Positions 17,062 through 26,048 of a stretch of DNA of 64,000 nucleotides are shown here, piece after piece (position 1 is the first letter of the stretch; each line of letters starts with the position of its first letter). The position numbers were made by a program, and so were the translations under genes. This stretch comes from Gemmatimonadaceae bacterium (lineage in GTDB: Bacteria > Gemmatimonadota > Gemmatimonadetes > Gemmatimonadales > Gemmatimonadaceae): NCBI GenBank assembly GCA_016720905.1, contig JADKJT010000030.1, positions 248,001 to 312,000 of the forward strand, given 5' to 3'. The notes beneath the pieces are model-generated. The model did not search any database. It was given only the letters and a program-made list of their open reading frames with translations, and was not told the origin of the DNA.

Positions 17062-17079
17062 ATACGTCATCTGACGTAT
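17062..17079 (+). terminator. Hairpin after the transglycosylase gene
   Basis: ATACGTCA and TGACGTAT (8 bases each, two-base centre) form a palindrome followed by TTCCC. It lies 17 bases after the stop and could end transcription, although the T-run is short. A regulator-binding palindrome for the next gene is the alternative. Confidence 0.35.
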
Positions 17080-17154
17080 TTCCCGTGGCGCACTTCGATG
17101 CGATCGTTCTTCCAGAAATTCTATGGATGATGAACCGATTCTGTTGAGGTGACC

Positions 17155-17718
17155 ATGCAATCCCACCGTGTGCGGAAGGTGCTCCTCTCGATCGTGTGTG
17201 CGCTCGTGGCGAGGCAGGCTGAGGGGCAGGGCGCTATCCCCGGTGCCAGGGTACGCATCGTACGCGAGTCCAATCAGATCTTGGTCGAGGGCGAGCTGGT
17301 CTCGCGCACCGCCAACGGCGTGAGCATCCGTTCGGTCACACCGGATTCGACGTCGTCGGCAATCGAATGGGTCTTGCAGGGGAATGATCGTCTGGAACAG
17401 AGCACGGGTATGCACTCCAACGCACTGCGTGGAGCAGGCGTGGGACTGTTGCTCGGCGCGGCGGCCGGTGCGCTCGTCGGTGCCGGGACCTACGAGGAGC
17501 CAGCATGTGACGGGGGCTGTTTTGTGGATCTGGGCCGTGGATTTTCCGTGGCGGCTGGCGCGGTGGTCGGCGCCGTCCCGGGGATGCTGCTTGGCGCTGT
17601 TCTCGGCACCGGCTCCAAACACGAGTCCTGGCGGACGATGGTCGCTCGTCCCGTGAGTCTGAGCGTTACCCCCGCTTCCCTGCGCGGCGTGCGGGTCACG
17701 GCCTCGCTGGCCTTCTAG
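17155..17718 (+). CDS. Exported protein with glycine-zipper segments
   Basis: 187 residues from ATG 17155 with GAGGTG just upstream. A signal peptide (HRVRKVLLSIVCALVARQAEG) is followed by a small beta-rich region. Then come two glycine-zipper hydrophobic segments, GAGVGLLLGAAAGALVGAG and GAVVGAVPGMLLGAVLGTG, separated by a loop with two cysteines (PACDGGCF) that may form a disulfide. Resembles many hypothetical exported glycine-zipper proteins thought to insert into membranes. No specific function can be assigned. It converges with the acyltransferase gene. Confidence 0.75.
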   Translation: MQSHRVRKVLLSIVCALVARQAEGQGAIPGARVRIVRESNQILVEGELVSRTANGVSIRSVTPDSTSSAIEWVLQGNDRLEQSTGMHSNALRGAGVGLLLGAAAGALVGAGTYEEPACDGGCFVDLGRGFSVAAGAVVGAVPGMLLGAVLGTGSKHESWRTMVARPVSLSVTPASLRGVRVTASLAF

Positions 17719-17727
17719 ACTCACCGG

Positions 17728-19824
17728 TCAGCGGAGGGGGGCGGTACCGGGAACGGCTGATGGTTCAAGGCCCCGCAGGATGCGCTCCAACCCACCCGCG
17801 ACACGCTGACTGCCATACAGACTCAGATGGTCATCGTCCACGTAGAGCAAGTGCTTTCCCAGGCGCGCCACGCATGACTGGGACTCGCACAGTGGTTCAC
17901 TGGCATCCCACACCCGCACGTTCGGGTAGTGTGAAGCGACTCGCCGAACAATTGCATGATAGCGGGCGTTTCGTTGCAGGAACGCCTGGTACGGGGTGGC
18001 GCAGTCCGTGCGTAGTTGCGTCAGACCCAGCGGACGCGCGACCACGCATTCGCTGAGACTGAATCCCAACTCAGGTACATCGAGGGCCAGCACCACGTTC
18101 ATGCTGAAGCCCAGAAGTCGCTCCACTGCCCTCGCGAGTCCTGATTCGAACATGGCCGCGCGATTTCCAAGGAATGGGATCAGGGTTCCATCAACCAGAA
18201 CATCATTCAACGGTGCATTGCCCTTTCCGAAATCGGATCCTTCGACATAGAGGGGGCCTCTGGAGACGATGACGACGGTCTTCACGCTTCCCTGCGTGCC
18301 GAGGAATGACAGAGCGGCCTCGCTTTTGGATGCGCAATCGAGACTCGAACTTCTGGCGGGGAATCGCTCGCCAAGGACCGGCGGGCATTCAGACTGTGCG
18401 ACCAACAGGACGGATCGATTCACCAGTGTCGCGCCCAATCCAAAGGACATCGCCCATGCATGGCTATCGCCCCACACGGCGATGTCCGGATCACGTTGGC
18501 TGCTTCTGAAACACCAGGAAACACCGATTCGATCGGCCGCCGGCTGACAGGGCACCGATTGCGCTTCGCGGACCGAGATGGCGCGTCTGCCATTCCTCAA
18601 TTCCGTGACGAGGCCCGGGTCGAGATTCGGTACCCGCTGCGGATAGCCGCCGGTCCTGGCGGTACTGAATCCCAGAAGTCCAAGCAGACACAGGGGCGAA
18701 CAGAGTGCGGCAATACCGAACGCCTGACGCGTGCGACTTCCGCCGACGCGCTGTGCGGCGCGCTGGATCGGCATCTCCACGAATCGATAGGTTCCGGCGG
18801 CCAATGTGACGGCCAACGCGAGAAGTCCGATCTTCCACCGTAGCATGTCCGCGACGGTCAGGCCGAGGTCGAATCCGACCAGCCGAAAGAGCGACAGCAT
18901 TGGCCAATGCCACAGGTAAAGCGGATAGCTGATCAGCCCAATGGCGACCATCGCACGATTCCCGAAGAGGCGCCGACCAATCCATGTGCTCGGCCCGGCC
19001 TCGATCAACAGCGCGGTGCCCAGTACCGGCAACAACACCCAATACCCAGGGAATCGACTGGCCTCGTCGATCCACAGAAACGCCGCTCCAATGAGCAGGA
19101 TCCCCAGCAACGCGAACGACGCCCGCCCGCGACTCGTTACGTCGCCCACCGACTCGGGAATGGTGCCATCGCGTGATCGGGACAGATCCCGAAACGCGAG
19201 CAAACCGCCAACCAGCAACTCCCAGAAGCGGGACGGAAGCAAGTAGAACGCGGACGCATTGTGGCTGGTTACTTGGGTGATGCTCAACGCGAACGATGCC
19301 GCCGCGAGCGCCAGAACCAGCTTGAAGGTGCGCGACGAGGCTGTGGCGACCGAGAGCGCGATCAAGGGCCAGAGGAGATAGAACTGCTCTTCCACGCCCA
19401 GCGACCAGAGATGCAGCAGTGGTTTCGCGACCGCCGTCCCGTCGAAGTATCCCACTTCGCGCCAGAGGAGGAGGTTCGATGAGAACACACTCGCGGCGAC
19501 CAGGTGGTTGCCGAGCGATTCAAACTCGGGACTGGTGAGCACGATGGCGCCCGCCACCCAGGTACAGGTCAACACCAGCACAAGTGCCGGCAGGATTCGT
19601 CGACAGCGCCGGAAATAGAACTCGACAAACGAAAACGTTTCGCGTCGTCGCTCGCTGACAACGATTCGCGTAATCAGAAACCCCGACAACACGAAGAAAA
19701 TATCGACGCCGACAAATCCGGCCGGCCAGACCGCCGGGAATGCGTGATTGACAATCACCGCTCCAACCGCCAAGGCGCGCAGCCCGTCCAGATCCCGCCG
19801 GTACTGAGAATGATGTGGTCGCAT
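17728..19824 (-). CDS. Acyltransferase-3 / SGNH fusion (OafA-like)
   Basis: 698 residues. The N-terminal half is an acyltransferase-3 membrane domain: YRRDLDGLRALAVGAVIVNH with the conserved Arg and His, FVGVDIFFVLSGFLIT, FYFRRCRRILPAL and about ten membrane helices. The C-terminal third is an SGNH domain: GDSH in AVWGDSHAW and the closing Asp-His pair in VDDDHLSLYG. Such two-domain proteins O-acetylate lipopolysaccharide, exopolysaccharide or peptidoglycan on the outer side of the membrane. A GAGGTG ribosome site precedes ATG 19824. No polysaccharide gene cluster is adjacent. Confidence 0.93.
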   Translation of the reverse strand: MRPHHSQYRRDLDGLRALAVGAVIVNHAFPAVWPAGFVGVDIFFVLSGFLITRIVVSERRRETFSFVEFYFRRCRRILPALVLVLTCTWVAGAIVLTSPEFESLGNHLVAASVFSSNLLLWREVGYFDGTAVAKPLLHLWSLGVEEQFYLLWPLIALSVATASSRTFKLVLALAAASFALSITQVTSHNASAFYLLPSRFWELLVGGLLAFRDLSRSRDGTIPESVGDVTSRGRASFALLGILLIGAAFLWIDEASRFPGYWVLLPVLGTALLIEAGPSTWIGRRLFGNRAMVAIGLISYPLYLWHWPMLSLFRLVGFDLGLTVADMLRWKIGLLALAVTLAAGTYRFVEMPIQRAAQRVGGSRTRQAFGIAALCSPLCLLGLLGFSTARTGGYPQRVPNLDPGLVTELRNGRRAISVREAQSVPCQPAADRIGVSWCFRSSQRDPDIAVWGDSHAWAMSFGLGATLVNRSVLLVAQSECPPVLGERFPARSSSLDCASKSEAALSFLGTQGSVKTVVIVSRGPLYVEGSDFGKGNAPLNDVLVDGTLIPFLGNRAAMFESGLARAVERLLGFSMNVVLALDVPELGFSLSECVVARPLGLTQLRTDCATPYQAFLQRNARYHAIVRRVASHYPNVRVWDASEPLCESQSCVARLGKHLLYVDDDHLSLYGSQRVAGGLERILRGLEPSAVPGTAPLR

Positions 19825-19877
19825 TCGTCACCTCAACGTGCATCGGGTGATGCTTGAAGCCTTCGGGCACCACGACG

Positions 19878-19913
19878 CGAAACGGGCTGCCATCTGACTG
19901 GCAGCCCGTTTCG
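19878..19913 (-). terminator. Strong hairpin downstream of tRNA-Asn
   Basis: A perfect 15-bp stem (19878-19892 with 19899-19913, loop of six) lies 22 bases past the tRNA 3' end and before the acyltransferase start. There is no T-run, but its position suggests termination or processing of the tRNA transcript. Confidence 0.55.
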
Positions 19914-19934
19914 GGCACTCTCTATTGTCCACAG

Positions 19935-20007
19935 CTCCCGGGGAGGGACTCGAACCCCCGACAGGGTGATTAACAGTCACCTGCTCTACCAGCTGAGCTA
20001 CCCGGGA
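19935..20007 (-). tRNA. tRNA-Asn(GTT)
   Basis: 73-base cloverleaf on the minus strand: acceptor TCCCGGG/CCCGGGA with G discriminator, D-arm with AGCTCAGCTGGTAGAGC, anticodon loop CTGTTAA (anticodon GTT, Asn) and T-arm GGGGGTTCGAGTCCCTC. CCA is not encoded. Confidence 0.96.
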
Positions 20008-20026
20008 ATACTTCCTGCAGCCTTTG

Positions 20027-20055
20027 AATTTCACCGACCTCTACCGGCAAGTCAA
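20027..20055 (-). promoter_or_regulatory. Promoter candidate for tRNA-Asn
   Basis: Reading the minus strand, TTGACT (20050-20055) is followed after 17 bases by GAAATT (20027-20032). A start near 20020 would lie about 13 bases before the mature tRNA. The -35 is good and the -10 weak. Confidence 0.45.
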
Positions 20056-20073
20056 GCGACGTGAGCACCCCAT

Positions 20074-20110
20074 GGTTCAAGGGCTATCCGTGAAAGGACA
20101 GTTTTGAACC
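20074..20110. terminator. Hairpin between uvrA and tRNA-Asn
   Basis: GGTTCAA (20074-20080) pairs with TTGAACC (20104-20110), with an inner CTATCC/GGACAG near-stem. It is about 60 bases past the uvrA stop. No T-run; assignment as a terminator is tentative. The rest of 20008-20169 shows no gene. Confidence 0.35.
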
Positions 20111-20169
20111 ACAAGGGTCACAAGGGTCGCGGGGAGCACCTGTCGAATCCCGGTCCCGGTCCGTGTGAT

Positions 20170-23010
20170 TCACCGGTCTGGCAACACACGCTTGAGCCAG
20201 TGTCCCGTGTGACTCGCCGCGACCGCGACAATCTCCTCCGGTCGCCCCATCGCAACGACTCGGCCACCGCCGTCACCGCCCTCGGGTCCCATGTCGACAA
20301 TCCAGTCGGCCAGCTTGATCACGTCGAGATTGTGCTCGATGATCACCAGCGTGTGTCCCTGGTCAAGCAGGCGCTCGAACACCGTCGCCAATCGACGAAT
20401 GTCCTCCAGATGCAGACCGGTGGTGGGTTCGTCCAGTACGTACAGTTTCTTCACGCCACCTTTGGCGGACACGGCCAGTTCACGCGCGATCTTGAGTCGC
20501 TGCGCTTCGCCTCCTGACAGCGTGGTCGCCGGTTGTCCGAGTCGCAGGTAGCCGAGTCCGACCTGCTGCACGTGCCACAACGCCTGCGCCAGCTTGTCCT
20601 CGCGCGGCCAGAACTTGATCGATTCGTCCACCGTCAGCTCCAGTACATCGGCGATGGTCTTGTTCTTGAATCGCACCTCCAGCAGCTCCGGCTTGAATCG
20701 CTTCCCGCCGCAGGCGTCGCAGGGTACGAAGACATCGGCCATGAAGACCATCTCCACCTCGATGGCGCCAGCGCCCTCGCACGTTTCGCAGCGACCACCG
20801 GTCACATTGAACGAGAAATGCCCGGGGCCGTACCCTCGCGTACGCGCCAGCGGTGTCTCGCTGAACAACCGGCGGATCTCATCATACGCTTTCACGTACG
20901 TCACCGGGTTCGATCGCGGGGACTTGCCAATCGGCGTCTGGTCCACCAGCACGACATCGCCGAACGCCTCGTCACCCGTGAGCGATGTGAACGAGCCCAC
21001 CGTTTCTCCCAGATGCTCCTTGGCTGAATGTTCGCCGTGCAATCGCGCCTCGATGGCGTGAAACAGGATGTCGTGCACCAGAGTGCTCTTGCCCGACCCG
21101 GACACGCCCGTCACCACCGTCATCGCGCCAATCGGGATGCGCACGTCTACGTCGTGCACGTTGTGCGCGGTGGCGCCCCGCAAGTCGACCCAGCGGGGGC
21201 CCACGGCGCGGCGCTTCGTCGGCAAAGGGATTGAGCGGGCGCCGGTCAGATACTGCCCGGTGAGCGGACTGTGCGCGGCGTCCGCCATGGAGCCGGCAAA
21301 CACCACCTGTCCGCCCAGCTCGCCGGCGCCAGGTCCGAGTTCCACCATGTAGTCGGCAATCCGCATGGCCTCCAGGTCGTGCTCCACCATGATGACCGTG
21401 TTGCCGTGGTCGCGCAGGGCCTTCAACAACGTCAGGAGCCGATCGAGGTCGCGCGCATGGAGCCCGATACTGGGCTCGTCCAAGACATACATCGCGTCGA
21501 CGAGTGCAGCGCCCAGGGCGTTGGCCAGCGTAATGCGCTGCGCTTCGCCACCCGACAGGGTGCGTGTGGCCCGGTCGAGGGTGAGATAGGTCAGTCCCAC
21601 GTCGGCCAGAAAGCGCGTGCGTGCGCGTGCCTCCCGCAGTACGGCGTCGGCGATCTGATGCTCCGTGTCGGTCAGCGCCAGTTCATCCAGCCAGTCACGC
21701 AGGTCGCGGATGGGCAGTGCCGTGACCTCGGCGATGTGGCGCCCCGCTACCCGCACCATCAGCGACTCGGGTTGCAGCTTCGTGCCGCCACAGGTTGCAC
21801 ACGACATGGCGCGCTGGTATTTGCGAAGGAAAATGCGGATGTACTGCTTGTATCGCTTCTCCTCGAGCGCTTCCAGGAAGGGATAGATGCCCGTGTATCC
21901 GCGAGTCTTCGCGCGCAGCAACTGATGGCGGGCAGCGGACGGCAGGGCACTCCAGCGGGCGTCGGGCGACACGCCCAGGGAGCGGGCGAACTCCACCACG
22001 GTGCGGCGCTGCTTTTCGTAGCGCGGTGCGGTCCAGGGATCGATGGCCCCTTCACGCACCGACAGGTCGGCGTTGGGGACAATCAGGGCTTCGTCGTATG
22101 TGAGGTTGGCACCAAATCCATTGCACGTGGGGCAGGCACCGCGGGGATTGTTGAATGAGAACAGTTGCGGGGTCGGGATCGGCGCGCGCGTCCCGTCGTT
22201 GGGACACTCAAAGCGATCGGTAAACGCGAAGCGCGTCACGAGGGTCCCCGGCGCGGCGGCGTGCAGGCTGGCGGGCGGCACTACCGGTTCCGGAAACAGC
22301 AAGACGACATCCCCATCGCCCTCGTTGAACGCGGTCTGCACCGCATCGGCGATGCGCCCTCGCATGGTGGTGTCGGCACGCAGTCGATCGACCACGATAT
22401 ACAGCGACGGTGACGTCGCCAGGTCGATCCCCGCGGTCGCCAACTCGTCCAGATGCAGCAGTCGCTCTCCGGCGGCGACGCGCACAAAACCGCGGGCCCG
22501 CAGGTTCTCCTCGATCACCGCGTGGGTGACTTCCGTCGAGCGGATGAGCGGGCAGGCGACGGCGAAGCGCGTGCCGGACGCTAGCGTCATGGCGACGTCC
22601 GTGACCGATTGCACGGTATCGGGTCGCAACTCCCGGTCACATACGCGACAGTGCGTATGCCCGACGCGCGCCCAGAGCAGGCGCAGATAGTCGTAGATCT
22701 CCGTCGCGGTGCCAACGGTGGATCGCGACGTGGGGGTCGGATTCTTCTGCTCGATCGCCCCCGCCGGCGACAGACCATCGATCGAATCCACAAGCGGCTT
22801 TTCCATCCGCTCCAGGAACTGTCGCGCATACGCCGACAACGACTCCACGTACCGACGCTGCCCCTCTGCGTACAGCGTGTCGAAGGCCAGCGACGACTTG
22901 CCCGAGCCCGAGACTCCCGTGACGACCGTGAGCGCTCGGCGCGGAATATCGAGATCGAAGCCCTTCAGGTTGTGTTGCCGGGCCCCACGAATGCGAATGC
23001 GATCCTTCAT
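20170..23010 (-). CDS. uvrA: Excinuclease ABC subunit A
   Basis: 946 residues from ATG 23010. UvrA is the damage-sensing ATPase of nucleotide excision repair. Two ABC modules are complete: VTGVSGSGKSSLAFD ... TLSGGEAQRITLA ... YVLDEPSIGLH and VTGVSGSGKSTLVHD ... TLSGGEAQRLKIA ... YVLDEPTTGLH. The UvrB-binding insert is present, so it is not a short UvrA2. The second zinc module (CETC ... CDAC) is intact. The first has CPNDG where CPxCG is usual, followed by CPTC, so one ligand cysteine seems missing. It is divergent from the ABC exporter with only 42 bases between. Confidence 0.93.
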   Translation of the reverse strand: MKDRIRIRGARQHNLKGFDLDIPRRALTVVTGVSGSGKSSLAFDTLYAEGQRRYVESLSAYARQFLERMEKPLVDSIDGLSPAGAIEQKNPTPTSRSTVGTATEIYDYLRLLWARVGHTHCRVCDRELRPDTVQSVTDVAMTLASGTRFAVACPLIRSTEVTHAVIEENLRARGFVRVAAGERLLHLDELATAGIDLATSPSLYIVVDRLRADTTMRGRIADAVQTAFNEGDGDVVLLFPEPVVPPASLHAAAPGTLVTRFAFTDRFECPNDGTRAPIPTPQLFSFNNPRGACPTCNGFGANLTYDEALIVPNADLSVREGAIDPWTAPRYEKQRRTVVEFARSLGVSPDARWSALPSAARHQLLRAKTRGYTGIYPFLEALEEKRYKQYIRIFLRKYQRAMSCATCGGTKLQPESLMVRVAGRHIAEVTALPIRDLRDWLDELALTDTEHQIADAVLREARARTRFLADVGLTYLTLDRATRTLSGGEAQRITLANALGAALVDAMYVLDEPSIGLHARDLDRLLTLLKALRDHGNTVIMVEHDLEAMRIADYMVELGPGAGELGGQVVFAGSMADAAHSPLTGQYLTGARSIPLPTKRRAVGPRWVDLRGATAHNVHDVDVRIPIGAMTVVTGVSGSGKSTLVHDILFHAIEARLHGEHSAKEHLGETVGSFTSLTGDEAFGDVVLVDQTPIGKSPRSNPVTYVKAYDEIRRLFSETPLARTRGYGPGHFSFNVTGGRCETCEGAGAIEVEMVFMADVFVPCDACGGKRFKPELLEVRFKNKTIADVLELTVDESIKFWPREDKLAQALWHVQQVGLGYLRLGQPATTLSGGEAQRLKIARELAVSAKGGVKKLYVLDEPTTGLHLEDIRRLATVFERLLDQGHTLVIIEHNLDVIKLADWIVDMGPEGGDGGGRVVAMGRPEEIVAVAASHTGHWLKRVLPDR

Positions 23011-23052
23011 GCAGTGAAAACTATCCGCGCGCGCTGCTAGATTCTGCAGGGA
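23011..23052. promoter_or_regulatory. 42-base shared uvrA / ABC-exporter promoter region
   Basis: No clear Shine-Dalgarno stands before uvrA. TAGATT (23038-23043) lies ten bases before the exporter ATG. On the minus strand GATAGTTTTC lies about a dozen bases before the uvrA ATG. Both could be -10 elements, giving leaders of only a few bases. Confidence 0.35.
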
Positions 23053-24987
23053 ATGGCCGATGCTTCGCACACTGAGGATGAGATCGCCGGCAAGGCGTAC
23101 GATGCGCGCCTGACACGGCGGCTGCTTCGCTATGTCCGGCCGTATCGTCGGCTGGTGGCGGGGTCGCTGGTGCTGATCGCCGTCGAATCCGCCATGCAGT
23201 TGGCCGGTCCGCTACTGACCCGGTGGGTGATCGACCGGGCCCTGCCGGCGCGAGATCCGCAGCTGGTGGTCTGGGCCGCGTTCGCATTCGTTGTGTTGCT
23301 CGTCGCACAATTCGGTGCCGCGTATGGCGAAACGCTGTTCACCAGCCTGCTGGGGCAGCGCGTGATGCGTGACTTGCGCGCCGAGTTGTTCGCGCGACTC
23401 CAGCGACTGCCCATTGCCTATTTCGATCGGACGCCGGTGGGGCGTTTGGTGACGCGGGTAACCAGTGATGTCGAGGCGCTGAACGAGCTGTTCACCTCAG
23501 GCGTCGTCGCCGGGCTGGGCGACCTCTGCACGTTGCTGGCGATCAGCAGCATGATGCTGCTGGTCGACTGGCAGCTGTCGTTGGCGTCGTTGGTCGTGAT
23601 CCCCTTCGTGTTTCTGGCGTCGCGCGTGTTCCAGGCCCACGTCCGCACCGGCTATCGGGACATCCGAACGCGACTCGCCCAGCTCAATGCGTTTCTCCAG
23701 GAACGCCTGGTGGGTGTGCGCATCGTGCAGCTCTTCGGGAGGGAAGCCGCAGAAGTCGCCCGCTTCGATACCCTGAACGGCTCGCACCTCGAGGCACATC
23801 TGCGTTCGATCACGGTTTATGCCCTGTATTTCCCCGTCATTGAGTTTCTCACGACCTTCGCGCTGGCCAGCTTGCTGGTCACCAGCGGGTTTCGCGTGGG
23901 GAGCGGCGCGCTGACCATCGGCACAGTTGCCGCGTTCCTGCAGCTGGTCCGTCGATTCTTTCAACCGCTGCAGGACCTGTCGGAGAAGTACAACATCCTG
24001 CAGCAGGCCATGGCCTCCTCGGAGCGCATCTTCGGATTGCTCGATACGCCGGAAGCCCCCGGGCTCCTGGCGACGCCCGACCTGGCCGAGCGCGTAGCCA
24101 CGCTGCGGCAGGCCGGGGTTACGGTGCGATTCGAAGGGGTGTGGTTCCGCTACGCCGCCGCCGGCGGGGTGTCCGATGATACCTCCCAACAGGGGAGTCC
24201 GACCGACGTCCTTGATGGAACAGCACCGTGGGTGCTGCGCGGCGTGAGCTTCACCGTGCGACCCGGTGAGACCATCGCCCTGGTCGGTCACACGGGTGCT
24301 GGGAAAACGACGATTGTGAACCTGCTCCTGCGCTTTTACGAACCACAGCGCGGACGTATCCTGATCAATGATGTGGAGATCCGCGATCTCCCGGTGGACG
24401 TTCTCCGCGCGGTCATCGGTTATGTCCAGCAGGACATCTTCCTCTTCGCCGGGGACGTGGCGTCGAACGTCAGATTGGGGTTGCCGCTGGATGACGCATC
24501 GCTGGACCGCGCTGCCCGTCGCGTGGGAGCGGATCGGGTGGTCCGGCGACTTCCCTACGGATGGCACCATCAGCTGGCGGAACGCGGGGCCAGTGTCAGC
24601 GTGGGCGAGCGGCAGCTGCTGGCGTTCGCGCGAGCGATCGCGGCCGATCCTGCGCTGCTCATCCTTGACGAAGCCACCAGTGCGGTGGATTCCGAAATCG
24701 AGGCGGAGATCCAGGCGGCCGTGTCCGAGCTGATGCGGGGTCGGACCACCATTGCCATCGCCCATCGCCTCAGCACCATTCTCGACGCGGACGAGATTCT
24801 GGTGCTGCACCATGGAGAGGTGGTCGAGCGGGGGACCCACCGGTCGCTTCGTGCCATCGGAGGCTTATACGACCGTCTGTTCCGGCTGCAAGTGGGCGAA
24901 CGGCGGGGGGCGGCCGGAGCCGATCCCCAAGACTCGCCAGCATCGGACTCGGCTCTGCGCTTGCGAATAGACGCGGCGCTCGGGTAG
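23053..24987 (+). CDS. ABC exporter, fused permease and ATPase
   Basis: 644 residues. Six membrane helices of the type-I exporter domain (about residues 30-330) include the coupling segment ELFARLQRLPIAYFDRTPVGRLVTRVTSDVEALNE. The ATPase has Walker A VGHTGAGKTT, Q-loop YVQQDIFLF, signature VSVGERQLLAFARA (LSGGQ becomes VSVGE) and Walker B LLILDEATSAVD with switch His in AHRLST. A 25-residue low-complexity insert precedes the Walker A strand. MsbA/YheI-like homodimeric or heterodimeric exporter; substrate unknown. Confidence 0.92.
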   Translation: MADASHTEDEIAGKAYDARLTRRLLRYVRPYRRLVAGSLVLIAVESAMQLAGPLLTRWVIDRALPARDPQLVVWAAFAFVVLLVAQFGAAYGETLFTSLLGQRVMRDLRAELFARLQRLPIAYFDRTPVGRLVTRVTSDVEALNELFTSGVVAGLGDLCTLLAISSMMLLVDWQLSLASLVVIPFVFLASRVFQAHVRTGYRDIRTRLAQLNAFLQERLVGVRIVQLFGREAAEVARFDTLNGSHLEAHLRSITVYALYFPVIEFLTTFALASLLVTSGFRVGSGALTIGTVAAFLQLVRRFFQPLQDLSEKYNILQQAMASSERIFGLLDTPEAPGLLATPDLAERVATLRQAGVTVRFEGVWFRYAAAGGVSDDTSQQGSPTDVLDGTAPWVLRGVSFTVRPGETIALVGHTGAGKTTIVNLLLRFYEPQRGRILINDVEIRDLPVDVLRAVIGYVQQDIFLFAGDVASNVRLGLPLDDASLDRAARRVGADRVVRRLPYGWHHQLAERGASVSVGERQLLAFARAIAADPALLILDEATSAVDSEIEAEIQAAVSELMRGRTTIAIAHRLSTILDADEILVLHHGEVVERGTHRSLRAIGGLYDRLFRLQVGERRGAAGADPQDSPASDSALRLRIDAALG

Positions 24988-25035
24988 CTTCGACTTCCTC
25001 TGTAACTTCCTTCGGGCCAAGTCCACCCCATCCAC

Positions 25036-25824
25036 GTGCAGCTTTCCGTCGCCGCCGGCACCGACGTCGGGCGCATTCGCGCAGGCAACGAAGACAGCCT
25101 TTACGCCGACGCCGATTCCGAGCGGGGGCTCTTTATCGTCGCCGACGGTATGGGAGGGCACGCCGCGGGAGAAGTGGCGAGCGAAATGGCGGTGCAAATC
25201 GTGGCCCGCGAGCTTGCCGGGACCCGCGATCTGGCCGGCCCCGAGCCCCTGGCCGCCATGGCCCACGCGCTGCGTGAGGCCAACCGGGCAATCTACGAGC
25301 GTACCATCGTCGAGGCCGACAAGCAGGGCATGGGGACTACCGCCTCCTGCGTCCTCATGGGTGGGGGCCGATGGATTATCGGCCACATCGGGGATTCCCG
25401 CGTGTATCTCGTTCGGGACGGGGTCTTCCGGCAGGTCACCAAAGACCACTCGTACGTGCAAGAGCAGGTTGATGCCGGGTTCCTGACCCCCGAACAGGCG
25501 CGGTATCATCCGTACAGCAATGTGATTACCCGTTGCGTGGGCGCGAACGCGGCCGTCGAAGCCGATGTCCTCCAAGGTGAGTTGCAGAACGGGGACTTGT
25601 ACCTCATTTGCTCGGATGGCCTGACGGGAATGGTGGAGGACCCGCAATTGAAGAAGATCTTCGAGACGCGGGCGACTCCCGGGCGCATGGTGGACGCCAT
25701 GATCACCGAGGCGAACCGTCGAGGTGGCTTGGACAACATCACCGCCATCGTGATCCAGGTCCTGTCCGTTCACGGGATGCCCACAGGGACCACGGGCGAG
25801 TCGCTCGCTGCTCCACGTGCCTGA
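25036..25824 (+). CDS. PP2C-family protein serine/threonine phosphatase
   Basis: 262 residues from GTG 25036. Metal-binding PP2C blocks in order: TDVGRIRAGNEDS, VADGMGGHAAGEVAS, GMGTTA, GHIGDSRVYLVRDG, KDHSYVQEQV, CSDGLTGMV and GGLDNITAIVI. All aspartates for the two-metal centre are seen. It probably reverses Ser/Thr phosphorylation by a Hanks-type kinase, none of which is in this window. A short Pro/Thr tail follows. It overlaps the next small gene by eight bases. Confidence 0.93.
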   Translation: MQLSVAAGTDVGRIRAGNEDSLYADADSERGLFIVADGMGGHAAGEVASEMAVQIVARELAGTRDLAGPEPLAAMAHALREANRAIYERTIVEADKQGMGTTASCVLMGGGRWIIGHIGDSRVYLVRDGVFRQVTKDHSYVQEQVDAGFLTPEQARYHPYSNVITRCVGANAAVEADVLQGELQNGDLYLICSDGLTGMVEDPQLKKIFETRATPGRMVDAMITEANRRGGLDNITAIVIQVLSVHGMPTGTTGESLAAPRA

Positions 25825-26023
25825 ACGGCCCGCAGACGGGCCGCCAACCGACGATACCGTCGCCGGGCTGGCCAACGTCTATCTGGGCAACATCCTGTAC
25901 GCACTGGAAAAGTGCGCGCTGTCGCTGGACCTCGAGGGAAAGCCGCTTGATGCGGCCTTTTATCGTGGAATCGGCCGCAAATTGGCCGAATCGCGCGGAC
26001 GGTCCAAACGCGATTCGGCGTGA
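25817..26023 (+). CDS. Small hypothetical protein after PP2C
   Basis: 68 residues from GTG 25817, overlapping the phosphatase stop. Mostly predicted helix (VAGLANVYLGNILYALEKCAL) with a basic C-terminus. No signal peptide, membrane segment or known motif. Position suggests co-expression with the phosphatase. I do not recognise it. Confidence 0.6.
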   Translation: MPERPADGPPTDDTVAGLANVYLGNILYALEKCALSLDLEGKPLDAAFYRGIGRKLAESRGRSKRDSA

Positions 26024-26048
26024 CCCGTCGCCTCTCCCGCAAAAAGAC

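Noticed and set aside
19828..20034. ORF of 68 codons across the tRNA (contains SRVAQLVEQVTVNHPVGGSSPS)
   Set aside because: This is the well-known false translation of a tRNA-Asn gene and its flank.
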